From positions 1,624,001 through 1,688,000 of the forward strand of contig NZ_CP036295.1 of assembly GCF_004801255.1 (NCBI RefSeq): DNA of 64,000 nt, given 5' to 3'. Shown here one piece after another: positions 42,595 to 52,595 of the stretch; position 1 is the stretch's first letter, and every line of letters begins with the position of its first letter. The notes below the pieces were generated by a model. The model was not told where the DNA came from and ran no database searches. It saw only the letters and a list, made by a program, of their open reading frames with translations. A program made the position numbers and the translations under genes. The stretch comes from Desulfovibrio desulfuricans. Its GTDB lineage: Bacteria > Desulfobacterota > Desulfovibrionia > Desulfovibrionales > Desulfovibrionaceae.

Positions 42595-43716
42595 ATGACA
42601 TACGCACCATCTTCTGTAGAGCTGGCCCAAAGCCTCGTACGCTGCAACACCATTTCTGGCGGCGACGAGCGTCAGGCACTGGAACCCCTTGCGCGGATAT
42701 TGTCCGACGCGGGCTTTAGCGTTGTTTTTGACGCCTACGACCCGTCCGACCCGCAGCGTTGCAGCCTCTCTGCCCGTCTGCGGCCGGATGGCGACCAGCC
42801 GGCCCTGTGCCTGTGCGGCCATATCGACACGGTGCCTCTGGGCGCTGCGGGCTGGCGCATGCCCCCCTTTGAGGGGCGGATACAAAACGGCCTGCTTTTT
42901 GGGCGTGGCAGCAGCGACATGAAAAGCGGCGTTGCTGCCATGGTCTGTGCAGCCGCGCAAGCAGCCCCGCATATGCATGGCGATCTGGTCGTGCAGATAT
43001 ACGGCGGCGAAGAAACCGGCTGCGAAGGGTCCTTCCACATGGCGGCGCAGCCGCAGTTTTTGCGCAATATTGCTGCGGTTGTGGTGGCGGAGCCTACTTC
43101 ATGCCGCCCGCTGTGCGGGCACAAGGGCGCGCTATGGCTTACCTGCAAAACCACAGGGGTTACGGCGCACGCATCCATGCCGCACAAGGGCGACAACGCG
43201 CTGGCAAAACTGCTGCCCTTTGCCAACGCCATGTGCTCCTTCCATCTTGAGGGCGACCACCCGCAGCTTGGGGCCGGCACATGCGTTATCTCCACGCTGC
43301 ACTCTGGCTGCAACAGCAATTCCGTACCGGACAGCGCAGCCATGACTATTGATATCCGCACCGTGCCCCAGCACAATCATGACGACATACGCGCTGTTGT
43401 GGCCACCATGGCCGGGCCTGGCATCAGCACTACAACCACTCTTGACATCCCCGCCGTATGGACAGACCCCGGCCAGCCGTGGATGAGCCGCGCCTTTGAC
43501 GTGCTCACCCCCCTGCTGGGGCACAGGCCGGATGTGGCCACGGTGCAGTTTTTTACCGATGCGGCCGCCCTGCGGCCCAGACTGCCAAACGTGCCCATGA
43601 TGATACTGGGCCCTGGAGATCCCGCCATGGCCCACCAGGTAGATGAATACTGCGCTGTGGAGCAGATAGAACTTGCGACAAAAATGTACGCCGCCCTGCT
43701 GGCGGACTGGGCATAA
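42595..43716 (+). CDS. M20-family metallopeptidase (ArgE/DapE/carboxypeptidase G2-like)
   Basis: A 373-residue di-metal peptidase or deacylase. Metal ligands are visible in LCGHIDTVPLG (His, Asp) and GRGSSDMKSGVAAMV, and the catalytic Glu pair lies in GGEETGCEG. A dimerisation domain follows (GVTAHASMPHKGDNA). Enzymes of this group remove N-acyl groups or C-terminal residues from small amides and peptides. Its place between a solute importer and an amidase suggests it hydrolyses the imported compound. No signal peptide is seen, so it is cytoplasmic. Confidence 0.9.
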   Translation: MTYAPSSVELAQSLVRCNTISGGDERQALEPLARILSDAGFSVVFDAYDPSDPQRCSLSARLRPDGDQPALCLCGHIDTVPLGAAGWRMPPFEGRIQNGLLFGRGSSDMKSGVAAMVCAAAQAAPHMHGDLVVQIYGGEETGCEGSFHMAAQPQFLRNIAAVVVAEPTSCRPLCGHKGALWLTCKTTGVTAHASMPHKGDNALAKLLPFANAMCSFHLEGDHPQLGAGTCVISTLHSGCNSNSVPDSAAMTIDIRTVPQHNHDDIRAVVATMAGPGISTTTTLDIPAVWTDPGQPWMSRAFDVLTPLLGHRPDVATVQFFTDAAALRPRLPNVPMMILGPGDPAMAHQVDEYCAVEQIELATKMYAALLADWA

Positions 43717-43842
43717 ACGACGGGGCAAGGCACTGAGGCAAACAGCATAATGTTTTGAGCCAATGCCGTGCAATCCACGCCTTGTCTCGTGCCGCGTCTG
43801 CGACGCTGCCGTATCCCGTCAACCGGCATCCGAGGAGGAACC

Positions 43843-45162
43843 ATGCCCCGCTTCGCACTACCCCCCGTTCTTGGATTCGACCTGTTTCGCAAGGCCGATG
43901 CCGAAACGCTGCTGCGCCTGTACAGGGAACTGTTTTTACGCGTGGCAGCCAGCGAAGGTGAGCTGTTCATTTTTGCTGAGGGCGGTTTTCGCCCCAAAGT
44001 GGTTCTGGACGATCTGGAGGAAGCCCTGCGGCGCTGGCCCGATGTCGCGGGCAGACCACCGCTGTTTGGCGTGCCGGTGGGCATCAAGGATGTTTTTCGC
44101 ACCAGCGGGTACGCCATCCGTTGCGGCTCGTTGTTGCCGTCGGCCCTCTTTGCCGGGGATGAAGCCCCGCTCGTGACCCGGCTGCGCGAGGCTGGGGCCA
44201 TTGTTATGGGCATTACCGCCACTACGGAGTTCACCCATGCCGAACCGGCGGCCACGCGCAACCCCTGCAACAGGCGGCATACGCCGGGCGGCTCAAGCAG
44301 CGGCTCGGCCGCAGGGGTACGGGCCGGGTACTTTGCGCTGGCGCTTGGCACGCAGACCATGGGGTCTGTGGTCCGCCCAGCGGCTTTTTGCGGCGTGAGG
44401 GGGGTAAAACCGTCGCAAGGGCTTTTGCCGGGCCAGGGCATCATCAACTTTTCGCCCAGTCTGGACCAGCCGGGCTTTTTTTGCGCAACAACGCAGGATG
44501 CGGCGACCACGCTGTCGCTGTTTTGCGATACGCAGGCGCGGGGGCGCAAGGCCTCCACACTGTTTGTCGTGCCTGAAGGCGCGTATATGAGCGAGGTCGA
44601 ACCGGGCATGCGCAGGGCTTTTGACCAGTACTGCGACCGGCTGGCCCGCCTGCCGGGGGTGCGCGTCATGAGCATGCCGGTTTTTGACGACTGGCAGGGC
44701 GTATACACCCGCCACCAGCAGCTTGCCGCGGCGGAACTGGCGCAGATGCATAATGCATGGTTTGCGGATTTTGGCCCGCTGTACCGGCCAAAAACGAGGG
44801 AATTTATCGAATTGGGGCAAACTCTCGGCGAGGGCGTCATTGAGGCGGGGCGTGCATCGTGCGCGGATCTGCGCAAAAAGCTTGATGACCTGCTGGCCGG
44901 TATGAAGGCAGACGCTTTTCTGGCCCCGGCAGCGCCTGGCGAGGCCCCCAAGGGCTTTGCCTCCACGGGTAACCCGGTCATGAATGTGCCGTGGACGCAT
45001 GCGGGCCTGCCCGTACTGTGCCTGCCCATGGATACCGTGCGCGGCGGCCTGCCGCTGGGCGTACAGGCTGCTGGGCGCTTTGGCTGCGATGCGGAACTTA
45101 TGGCGCTTGCGCCGCTGCTTGAAACCGCCGCCGCTCCGATGAGCAGCAACCCCCTGCCCTGA
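43843..45162 (+). CDS. Amidase signature family hydrolase
   Basis: A 439-residue cytoplasmic amidase. The signature region is GGSSSGSAAGVRAGYFALAL followed by GTQTMGSVVRPAAFCGVRGVKPS. The catalytic triad is Lys in VGIKDVF, the cis-Ser in GGSSSG and the nucleophile Ser in TMGSVVRPA. The family includes amide, ureide and allophanate hydrolases. GAGGAGGA precedes the ATG. It is the last gene of the sigma-54-driven importer cluster (127 bases after the M20 gene) and would release ammonia or an amino group from an imported amide. Confidence 0.9.
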   Translation: MPRFALPPVLGFDLFRKADAETLLRLYRELFLRVAASEGELFIFAEGGFRPKVVLDDLEEALRRWPDVAGRPPLFGVPVGIKDVFRTSGYAIRCGSLLPSALFAGDEAPLVTRLREAGAIVMGITATTEFTHAEPAATRNPCNRRHTPGGSSSGSAAGVRAGYFALALGTQTMGSVVRPAAFCGVRGVKPSQGLLPGQGIINFSPSLDQPGFFCATTQDAATTLSLFCDTQARGRKASTLFVVPEGAYMSEVEPGMRRAFDQYCDRLARLPGVRVMSMPVFDDWQGVYTRHQQLAAAELAQMHNAWFADFGPLYRPKTREFIELGQTLGEGVIEAGRASCADLRKKLDDLLAGMKADAFLAPAAPGEAPKGFASTGNPVMNVPWTHAGLPVLCLPMDTVRGGLPLGVQAAGRFGCDAELMALAPLLETAAAPMSSNPLP

Positions 45163-46131
45163 CCTTGACCACAAGCCGCGCGCAGGGCCGCGCAACAGGA
45201 CGTATCGCGCATCGCACGGAAGTGCGCCCTGGGGCTCTGGCCCCGTACATGGCCTTGCTGGCGCTGATCAGCATTTGCGCAAGAGATGCAGCGGCGGATG
45301 CCGCTTCCGGCTCGCCGCGCATGTCCTGCGCAAATGTCCGGCGCGCATGTCCGGCGCGCAACCCCCATGCTTGCTGTCGGCGTAACCCGTTGCCCCGCTA
45401 CTGAAAAGCGGAGTCGGCAACAGTCTGCCGTATGTTTGGGCAAGCTCTGCGCCGCTAACGTACACTAAAAATTTTTCAACGACGCAAAGCCATCAAAAAC
45501 TATTATTAAAAATTTCATACAAATTTAACATAATGTTTGATTTGTAGTTTTTTTTGAAGCGCAATCGCTATAACTGCAGTGCAATATTTCACTCAGGCGG
45601 TTGCAGCAGATGCAATCCATGAATAGCGCACGCTGATACACTACCAGATCATATTTTACTATGTTATGTTTTTGTATGAACAATCATGACAAATTTAATA
45701 TTCCTTCAGTATGTCCGGCAGTATTCCCGAGGCTCAGCCGGGTAAACTGCTTTAAAGAGCTTAGCGGTTGCATGTCCACTTTATTCAGACAACCGATTTA
45801 TATTTATGAACATTCATCAGCATATACAGCTGCGCGTTCAGGGCTTGAGTCAACCTGACTCATAAATTGTTTTAAGGAATTCAGCCAGTTGGCAATACGC
45901 ATTCTACTTTTACGCAGCTTTGCACCTTGCAACGGCTGCACGCGCGCCAGTCGGTTAGCCAACACACCATTATCCATAATAAGAATCTGTTGAATTGTTT
46001 ATGCCAGTCATGTAAAAAATGATCACAAAAGCACCCGCGTGCAACAAACTTATGGCAGCTAAAAACTGATGCAGCTGGTTGCGTTAGCCGTTTACCTGTT
46101 GCTATATAGCCTTGGAATAAGGGGGCGATGC
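45163..46131. other. Long intergenic region, GC-rich then strongly AT-rich
   Basis: Nearly 970 bases without a credible gene. The first 300 bases are GC-rich and hold a 13-base tandem repeat (listed separately). From 45,470 the sequence turns AT-rich. A small inverted repeat TGAGTCA-N3-TGACTCA (45846-45862) could be an operator. A 65-codon open frame at 45,661-45,858 has no ribosome binding site or family likeness. This region must contain the PilZ gene promoter. Confidence 0.5.
45321..45359. repeat. Three tandem copies of a 13-base unit
   Basis: ATGTCCTGCGCAA, ATGTCCGGCGCGC and ATGTCCGGCGCGC follow each other without gaps. The last two copies are identical. The unit is intergenic. Confidence 0.85.
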
Positions 46132-47013
46132 ATGTCATCATCAACGGAAAGCTTCTGCTATATACCTCAATCAAACAACTATGAAATTTTCAATGCTGCG
46201 CATAATGCAAAAAGCCTGGTTAAAATCACCTGCTGCGTCCCATACCAGGGCAAGCTCAAAGATATTACGTGCTATGGGCACATTAAAGGCGTTGTCGGAC
46301 GCGAAGCGCAGATGGATATTGTTGAACGAGAGGTACTTAACCGCCCCTGTAAGATATATGCCAATGAGTTTGAATATTTTTTTTGCCTCGACAAAACATA
46401 TCCTCAACGTATGCGCCTGGGCTACCTTGGCACCGGCAAAATACTTAATGTAAAAAAAGATACGGACAGCAACATTGCAGCAATGGACCTGCGCTTTGCC
46501 GCCAAGAGTGTTGAACGCCGCATGCGCCGCGACAGAAGAATAGACTGGAGACCAGAATATTCAAAAGTTGCGGGTGTAATCCGGCTTGATACTATCCCTG
46601 AATCCAAACTGGATCTCAAAAACCTGATCCAGCAGCACTACCGCCGGACAGGCGGCAGCGCTCAAATTATAAACATCTCTGCTGCGGGAGCCTGCGCATT
46701 GCTGCCCGACGAGGCGGAACTGAAGAGCCTGTCTACGGACACGTATCTTTTACTGTACATCATATCCGACAGGTTTGACATGATGAATGCCGCCTATGTC
46801 CTTTTGGGCAAAAAAATCGGCGTTACCAGCAGCGATGTCGGCAATATGCTGAAACTCAGGATGCAGTTCACTCACGAGCTTGACCTCACCACCAACATGT
46901 ACCACCTTGATTGGGTAGATATAGCCCAGACAGGGTCTGACCATCTCGGCAGTTTTATTGAAGAATACTGCACTGGTGAAAACGGCGAGTGCGACTTTAT
47001 CAACGGCTCATAG
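46132..47013 (+). CDS. PilZ-domain protein (probable c-di-GMP receptor)
   Basis: A 293-residue soluble protein. The C-terminal half has the PilZ signature: an arginine cluster with RxxxR spacing (ERRMRRDRRIDW, about residues 128-139) and NISAAG (about 180-185). The N-terminal 110 residues resemble a YcgR-type flagellar brake domain in length and position but are divergent. PilZ proteins bind cyclic di-GMP and adjust motility or surface behaviour. The ATG at 46132 has a GGGGG ribosome binding site; the frame extends upstream without one. A chemoreceptor gene follows in the same direction. Confidence 0.78.
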   Translation: MSSSTESFCYIPQSNNYEIFNAAHNAKSLVKITCCVPYQGKLKDITCYGHIKGVVGREAQMDIVEREVLNRPCKIYANEFEYFFCLDKTYPQRMRLGYLGTGKILNVKKDTDSNIAAMDLRFAAKSVERRMRRDRRIDWRPEYSKVAGVIRLDTIPESKLDLKNLIQQHYRRTGGSAQIINISAAGACALLPDEAELKSLSTDTYLLLYIISDRFDMMNAAYVLLGKKIGVTSSDVGNMLKLRMQFTHELDLTTNMYHLDWVDIAQTGSDHLGSFIEEYCTGENGECDFINGS

Positions 47014-47450
47014 CTCGGGGCAGCAGCGCAATCTGCCTTGTATTGGTGCCAATATGCAAAGTTGCCGTTCCGCTTTATTGCCGACCGGCATTTTTTTTGC
47101 GTGCCAACCTTTTGCCTTCATTGCAGCCAATGTGTCCTTGCCCATCCCTTAAGCAAGGGGGAATCACGGTCATTTTGGCATCCAGTTAATAGAAGGCCGA
47201 TTTTTCTCTGCATTATTTCTTTGCGGGCGTATGGACACATAACGCAAGGCACAGTAGGCTTTACAAACTGATTCACTCGTATTCGCCTTGAACAAATCTG
47301 AGGGCGAAACAGGTATGCGGCGGTTTTGCAATATCGGTTTTGAGCCCAGAGCATAAACATGCTCGAGTGTGCGGGCACTGCCCTGAACGCCTATGCTTTT
47401 TATTTTTTCTGCCCGGCATTTCACCCACATCCGCAAATGGGAGGAGCAGA
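47014..47450. other. Intergenic region upstream of the chemoreceptor gene
   Basis: About 440 bases. Nothing beyond short non-coding open frames is seen. It should contain the chemoreceptor promoter, which I could not place. Confidence 0.35.
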
Positions 47451-49202
47451 ATGCAGCTTAGAGTATCCACACGCCTGTGGCTGGTATTTGGCACCATTTT
47501 TTTTCTGATATTGCTCAGCGCCCTGTTTGTGCGGCATAGACTGAACCAGTCAAACTCCCTTGCCGACCAGACCAGCCAGCAAAGCATGCCCATGGCATTG
47601 CTGGCCGCGGATATGAAACTGCAGGCGGTGCAGGTGCAGCAGTTTCTCTCTGACGTATCCGCCACGCATAACCCTGGCGGATACAAGGAGGCCAAGGAGG
47701 CCGCCGACGCCTTTCATGCGCATGCAGATGCCTTCAAAAGCAAATTTGCGCAGGAGCGCAACGCTGAGGCCATGGAAAAGCTGGCTGCTGCCGTTAAAGC
47801 CTTTGACGCAATGTACGCCCTTGGTCGCACCATGGCCGAAACCTATGTTGCCCAAGGCGTAGAGGCTGGCAATGTGCTTATGGAAACGTTTGACGCTGCT
47901 ACTGAATCTCTCACAGACTCCCTTGATCCTTTTATTGAAGAGCAGATGAGCGAGGCTGCAACCAACCTTGAGTCGTTAAAGGCAAGCCTTGTCGCAAGCC
48001 AGATGCTGCAATGGCTGCTGGCGGGCATATCCATTGCATTTGGCTCGCTGTGCGCTTTTTTTGTCATTCGTTCGCTCAGGCTGCAGCTCGGCGCCGAGCC
48101 TGCGGATGTGGCTGATGTGGCCCAAAAGATCGCCAGCGGCGATCTTGAAGTTGACATGAGCCTGCGCAACGGCCGCACGTATTGCGGCGTGTTTGCCGCC
48201 ATGTGCGAGATGCGCGACAGGCTCAAGGACAACTTTGCCCAGCTGGCAGCCCGTCAGGCCGAGGCGCAGCAGCAGGCAGAGACAGCCCGCATGGCCACTG
48301 CCGAAGCAAACGAATCCAAAGCGCTGGCTGAAAAAGCCAGAGCGCAAGGCATGATGCAGGCTGCGCAGCAGCTGGAGACGGTGGTTGATACAGTCAGCTC
48401 GGTTTCCGCAAACCTTTCCACCCAGATTTCACACTCGAGCCGGGGCGCGGACGACCAGTCGGGCCGCGTACGCGAAACCGCATCCGCCATGGAACAAATG
48501 AACGCCTCGGTGCTTGAGGTTGCCAAAAGCGCCCAGCTCGCTGCGGATGTTTCTGGCAATGCAAAAAAGCAGACCCTGGAGGGCGCGCAAATCGTCAATG
48601 AGACGGTGGAGAGCATCAGGGACATCCAGGCAAAATCGCTGTCAATCAAGCATGATATGGGTGATCTCGGCAAACAGGCCGAGGCCATTGGCCAGGTCAT
48701 GAACGTCATTGCCGACATCGCCGACCAGACCAACCTGCTGGCTCTCAACGCGGCCATTGAGGCCGCCCGGGCTGGCGATGCGGGCCGGGGGTTTGCCGTT
48801 GTGGCCGACGAGGTGCGCAAACTGGCGGAAAAAACCATGACCGCCACGCGCGAGGTGGGCGAGGCCATCAGCGGTATACAGCAGGGAACCCGTAAAAATA
48901 TTGTCAGCGTTGAAGACGCAGGCGCGGCCATTGAACAGGCAACCGCTCTCTCTGCCCGCTCCGGCGATTCCCTGAAGCAGATTCTTGAGTTTGTTGAGCT
49001 TGTCCACGACCAGGTTCAGTCCATAGCAACGGCCAGCGAGCAGCAGTCGGCAGCCAGCGAGCAGATCAACAGGTCGGTTGAACAGGTTGCCGCAATCTCT
49101 GCCGAAACAGCGCACAGCATGGAACAGGCATCACAGGCCGTAGAAGCCCTGGCGCAACAGTCGCTGGCGCTGCAAAAGCTCATCCACGACATGAAGTCCT
49201 AG
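47451..49202 (+). CDS. Methyl-accepting chemotaxis protein
   Basis: A 583-residue chemoreceptor. A first transmembrane helix lies at about residues 10-30, a helical periplasmic domain at about 31-175, and a second helix at about 178-198. A divergent HAMP-like region and a long cytoplasmic coiled coil follow. The conserved signalling tip is [43 protein letters not shown] (about 410-450). The protein ends MKS without a CheR-docking pentapeptide. GGGAGGAG before the ATG fixes the start. The periplasmic helical bundle gives no ligand clue. It signals to CheA/CheW. A terminator follows. Confidence 0.94.
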   Translation: MQLRVSTRLWLVFGTIFFLILLSALFVRHRLNQSNSLADQTSQQSMPMALLAADMKLQAVQVQQFLSDVSATHNPGGYKEAKEAADAFHAHADAFKSKFAQERNAEAMEKLAAAVKAFDAMYALGRTMAETYVAQGVEAGNVLMETFDAATESLTDSLDPFIEEQMSEAATNLESLKASLVASQMLQWLLAGISIAFGSLCAFFVIRSLRLQLGAEPADVADVAQKIASGDLEVDMSLRNGRTYCGVFAAMCEMRDRLKDNFAQLAARQAEAQQQAETARMATAEANESKALAEKARAQGMMQAAQQLETVVDTVSSVSANLSTQISHSSRGADDQSGRVRETASAMEQMNASVLEVAKSAQLAADVSGNAKKQTLEGAQIVNETVESIRDIQAKSLSIKHDMGDLGKQAEAIGQVMNVIADIADQTNLLALNAAIEAARAGDAGRGFAVVADEVRKLAEKTMTATREVGEAISGIQQGTRKNIVSVEDAGAAIEQATALSARSGDSLKQILEFVELVHDQVQSIATASEQQSAASEQINRSVEQVAAISAETAHSMEQASQAVEALAQQSLALQKLIHDMKS

Positions 49203-49225
49203 CGACGCGCAGGCGTCCTATGCAA

Positions 49226-49260
49226 CAAGGCCGCGCAGATTCTGTGCGGCCTTGTTTTTT
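49226..49260 (+). terminator. Rho-independent terminator of the chemoreceptor gene
   Basis: A nine-base stem CAAGGCCGC/GCGGCCTTG (49226-49234 with 49246-49254), followed by six T residues. Confidence 0.92.
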
Positions 49261-49403
49261 GTCTGTAGCTCCCCCCCTATCTGGTTGTCTGCACCCCTTC
49301 AGCAGAGAGTTAAAAATGCCCGGCGGCGATGACAGCTGCAACAGGCGCATAGTTAGCGATTCGATAATAAAAATATTTATTGTTTGTAACACTATCAATC
49401 CTC

Positions 49404-49432
49404 TTGCAATATTTTTTGTATCTTAATATATT
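49404..49432 (+). promoter_or_regulatory. Probable promoter of glpF-glpK
   Basis: TTGCAA (49404-49409), a 17-base spacer and TATATT (49427-49432), about 250 bases upstream of glpF. The AT-rich leader between promoter and gene shows no clear operator. Confidence 0.55.
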
Positions 49433-49681
49433 TCAAAAATAGGAATGAAATTACTTATACTCGTGTAGGCAAATACTTTGCCGCTGCAAGTAATCAATAC
49501 AGCGCACAGTATTTTGCAACTTGCAGAGGCAAAGCAATGCAAGTCAAGTCATAACACTCTACATTACAAAAGGATATTTGCGCCAAGCAGCCCTTCAACA
49601 TTGACAAGACACCTATTGGAAAGGATGCAGCGAGCATGCAGCTTGCCCCCCCTCTGTCATCAACGCATAAAGGACCTGCCA

Positions 49682-50407
49682 ATGACCAATCTTCTTGGTG
49701 AATTTTTTGGAACAATGATACTGATTACCTTTGGCGCCGGTGTTGTGGCCTGCGTGCTGCTCAAGGGCTCCAAGGGACAAGGCGGAGGCTGGATTGTCAT
49801 CACTGCGGGCTGGGCTTTTGGCGTCATGCTGGGTGTTTTTACCGCTGTCGCTCTGGGCGCGCCGCAGGCAGACCTTAACCCTGCAGTGACCCTTGCCAAA
49901 ACCATGCTCGGCGTCTACGGAACGGGGCAAGCCATCGCCACCATGCTTGCGCAGGTTGCCGGCGGCTTTACCGGCGGCGTCATTACCTGGCTTGCCTACC
50001 TGCCCCACTGGGCCCCCACTGAAGATCCTGATCTCAAGCTTGCCGTTTTCAGCACTGCGCCTGCCATCCGCAGCTTTGGGCAAAACTTTTTGTGCGAAGT
50101 AATCGGCACATTTATGCTGCTCTTTGGCATATTTGCCATCTTTCATGCCAACAACGGCACCCTGCCCGCAGGCTACGGCCCCTACATGGTTGCCATTCTT
50201 GTCTGGGCCCTGGGCCTCAGCCTTGGCGGCCCCACGGGATACGCCATCAACCCCGCCCGAGACCTTGGCCCCCGCATTGCCCATGCCGTGCTGCCCATCG
50301 CCGGCAAGGGGTCGTCTGACTGGGGCTATGCCTGGATTCCTGTTTGCGCTCCCATGACGGGCGCGGTTCTTGCCTACGTTGTCGGCAAGCTGATCGGCCT
50401 GATTTAA
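49682..50407 (+). CDS. glpF: Glycerol facilitator (aquaglyceroporin)
   Basis: A 241-residue MIP-family channel with six hydrophobic helices and both NPA half-helix motifs (ADLNPAVTLAK and YAINPARDLGPR). The Asp after the second NPA (NPARD) is the glycerol-channel feature. AAAGGA seven bases before the ATG fixes the start; the frame upstream of it is not coding. It admits glycerol for GlpK, encoded 92 bases downstream. Confidence 0.94.
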   Translation: MTNLLGEFFGTMILITFGAGVVACVLLKGSKGQGGGWIVITAGWAFGVMLGVFTAVALGAPQADLNPAVTLAKTMLGVYGTGQAIATMLAQVAGGFTGGVITWLAYLPHWAPTEDPDLKLAVFSTAPAIRSFGQNFLCEVIGTFMLLFGIFAIFHANNGTLPAGYGPYMVAILVWALGLSLGGPTGYAINPARDLGPRIAHAVLPIAGKGSSDWGYAWIPVCAPMTGAVLAYVVGKLIGLI

Positions 50408-50499
50408 CTTTGAGCGACTCCGTGCCGTCGGGCTGCGCTGCGGCAATCATGCCGCCTGCCGGATGACGGCAAACACCAACCATGCTTTCGGAGGATATT

Positions 50500-51996
50500 A
50501 TGGCTCACAAATATATACTGGCTCTTGACCAGGGGACCACCAGCTCGCGCGCCATCTTGTTTGACCGCGACGCCAACATCATTCAGGTCGCCCAGCGCGA
50601 ATTTACCCAGATATTTCCGCAGCCCGGCTGGGTAGAACACAACCCCAATGAAATTTTTGACACGCAGGCGCACGTGGCCAAGGAGTGCCTCAAACACGCA
50701 AATGCCCAGGGCAGCGATCTGGCCGCCATCGGCATCACCAACCAGCGTGAAACCACCATCGTGTGGGATAAATCCACCGGAGCTCCGGTGTACAACGCCA
50801 TTGTGTGGCAAGACCGGCGCACCGCCGGTTTTTGCGACCAGCTGCGCGCCGAGGGCAAGGCTGAAATTATTCGCAAAAAAACGGGCCTTGTACTTGATGC
50901 ATATTTTTCAGGAACCAAGGTGCGCTGGATACTCGACAACATTCCCGGCGCACGGGCAAAGGCTGAAGCGGGCGAGCTGCTTTTCGGCACGGTAGACACA
51001 TGGCTTGTCTGGAATTTCAGCAAGCGCGGGGCGCATGTTACCGACCCCTCCAACGCCAGCCGCACGCTGCTTTTCAATATTCACACCGGGCAATGGGATG
51101 ACGAACTGCTTGAAATTCTCGGCGTACCCCGCGCCATGCTGCCCGAAGTTGCGCCTTCGTCCAGCGTCATGGCCCAGACGCACCCCGAATTTTTTGGTCA
51201 GGCCGTGCCCATCGCGGGCGTGGCAGGCGACCAGCAGGCCGCAACCTACGGCAATGCCTGCATGACCGAAGGCATGGCCAAAAACACCTACGGCACGGGG
51301 TGCTTCCTGCTGCTCAACACCGGCACCAAACCGCGCGAAAGCAAAAACAACATGCTCACCACGGTTGCCTGGCAAACCCCCAAGGGACTCTACTATGCCC
51401 TTGAAGGCAGCGTTTTTGTTGGCGGCGCGGTGGTGCAGTGGCTGCGCGACGGCTTGGGCTTTATCCGCGATTCGTCCGAGATGGAGAGCCTCGCCATCAC
51501 CGTGCCCGACAACGGGGGCGTTTACCTTGTGCCCGCCTTTGTGGGCATGGGCGCTCCGTACTGGGACCAGTACGCCAGAGGCACCATGGTTGGCATAACA
51601 CGCGGAACCAACCGGGGGCACATAGCCAGGGCGGCCATAGAATCCATTGCCCTGCAAACCCTCGACATCATGGACGCCATGCAAAAGGACGCTGGCGTCC
51701 CCCTCACCACCCTGCGCGTTGACGGCGGCGCAAGCCGCAACAACATGCTTATGCAGTGCCAGGCCAACCTGACAGGCGTAGTGGTCGAACGCCCGGTCGT
51801 TACCGAAACAACAGCCCTCGGCGCTGCCTACCTCGCCGGGCTTGCGGTTGGATTTTGGGAAAGCGAAGAACAGCTCTGCGCCCAGTGGAAACTTGACCGC
51901 CGTTTTGAGCCCAACATGCCCGAAGACCGCAGGCAAGAGCTGCTGCACCAGTGGCACCGCGCCGTTGACCGCGCCAGAAGCTGGATAGAAGAATAG
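50500..51996 (+). CDS. glpK: Glycerol kinase
   Basis: A 498-residue FGGY-family kinase with [54 protein letters not shown] and [15 protein letters not shown]. It makes glycerol 3-phosphate, trapping glycerol imported by GlpF. GGAGGA precedes the ATG. No glycerol 3-phosphate dehydrogenase gene is adjacent, so it must lie elsewhere. Confidence 0.97.
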   Translation: MAHKYILALDQGTTSSRAILFDRDANIIQVAQREFTQIFPQPGWVEHNPNEIFDTQAHVAKECLKHANAQGSDLAAIGITNQRETTIVWDKSTGAPVYNAIVWQDRRTAGFCDQLRAEGKAEIIRKKTGLVLDAYFSGTKVRWILDNIPGARAKAEAGELLFGTVDTWLVWNFSKRGAHVTDPSNASRTLLFNIHTGQWDDELLEILGVPRAMLPEVAPSSSVMAQTHPEFFGQAVPIAGVAGDQQAATYGNACMTEGMAKNTYGTGCFLLLNTGTKPRESKNNMLTTVAWQTPKGLYYALEGSVFVGGAVVQWLRDGLGFIRDSSEMESLAITVPDNGGVYLVPAFVGMGAPYWDQYARGTMVGITRGTNRGHIARAAIESIALQTLDIMDAMQKDAGVPLTTLRVDGGASRNNMLMQCQANLTGVVVERPVVTETTALGAAYLAGLAVGFWESEEQLCAQWKLDRRFEPNMPEDRRQELLHQWHRAVDRARSWIEE

Positions 51997-52042
51997 CCGC
52001 AAGGCGGGCTGCTGACGGCCCGGCATCATCGATAATTAATGC

Positions 52043-52069
52043 AAAAGGTCGCTCATTGGGCGGCCTTTT
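52043..52069 (+). terminator. Rho-independent terminator of glpK
   Basis: The stem AAAAGGTCGC/GCGGCCTTTT (one wobble pair) with a seven-base loop and a T-run within the 3' arm. Confidence 0.8.
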
Positions 52070-52129
52070 GTGTTGCGACTTTAGCCAGTTGAGCGCAACT
52101 GTGCGCGAAACAGAGAACCCCCGCTATTG

Positions 52130-52205
52130 GTATGACCCCCATCATGTTTTCAAAATTTAAGCCTGGTGAGGCTTTTTTACTTTGTCTACCTGATGGGGGT
52201 CATAC
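52130..52205. repeat. Long inverted repeat enclosing a terminator-like hairpin
   Basis: A perfect 15-base inverted repeat GTATGACCCCCATCA/TGATGGGGGTCATAC (52130-52144 with 52191-52205) brackets 46 bases. Inside is AAGCCT-GGTG-AGGCTT followed by TTTTAC, which looks like an intrinsic terminator. The whole could be a miniature mobile element, a decayed IS end pair or a structured RNA. Confidence 0.7.
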
Positions 52206-52595
52206 AGTGCAGACCATATGCGGGTGGTTTTGATTGCCCATGATTATTGTCAGTAACTGCCGCTTGCATGGGCAGTTACGGCTGTCATTGTGCCCCGCCC
52301 CCTCGCCTGCTCCTACGCAGCTGCTGATGCGCGAGCTTCGTCGGCTGCGCTGTTATCGCAGCCAGCGCAAAACGGAGGCTCCATTTCTGGGCCAGATATA
52401 CCACCAGCCTTGCGCAAACTTTTGCCTGTTGTCTCGCCTGAACGCCAGGCAATTTATTAAATTATGAATATTTTGACATTGAAATTAACTTTCAAATTTG
52501 TTACTTCATGTTCACGCCTTACCCGGTAACCCCTTGTACCCTAACAATCTGTGCCATGCACGGCGTATCTTGCCGCAGGCAGTAAGGATAATCTC
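52206..52595. other. Intergenic region upstream of the HD-GYP gene
   Basis: 390 bases without a credible gene. A -35-like TTGACA (52473-52478) lies in an AT-rich stretch, but no good -10 follows at the right spacing. Confidence 0.35.

Noticed and set aside
45321..45359. The 13-base tandem repeat considered as a CRISPR array
   Set aside because: The units are contiguous with no spacers and are too short. No cas genes are in the window.
43377..45443. A 688-codon minus-strand open frame opposite the amidase and M20 genes
   Set aside because: The plus-strand proteins have intact catalytic motifs. The antisense product is low-complexity Ser/Arg/Pro-rich with no family likeness.
45661..45858. A 65-codon plus-strand open frame in the long intergenic region
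   Set aside because: Composition and lack of a ribosome binding site do not support a gene.
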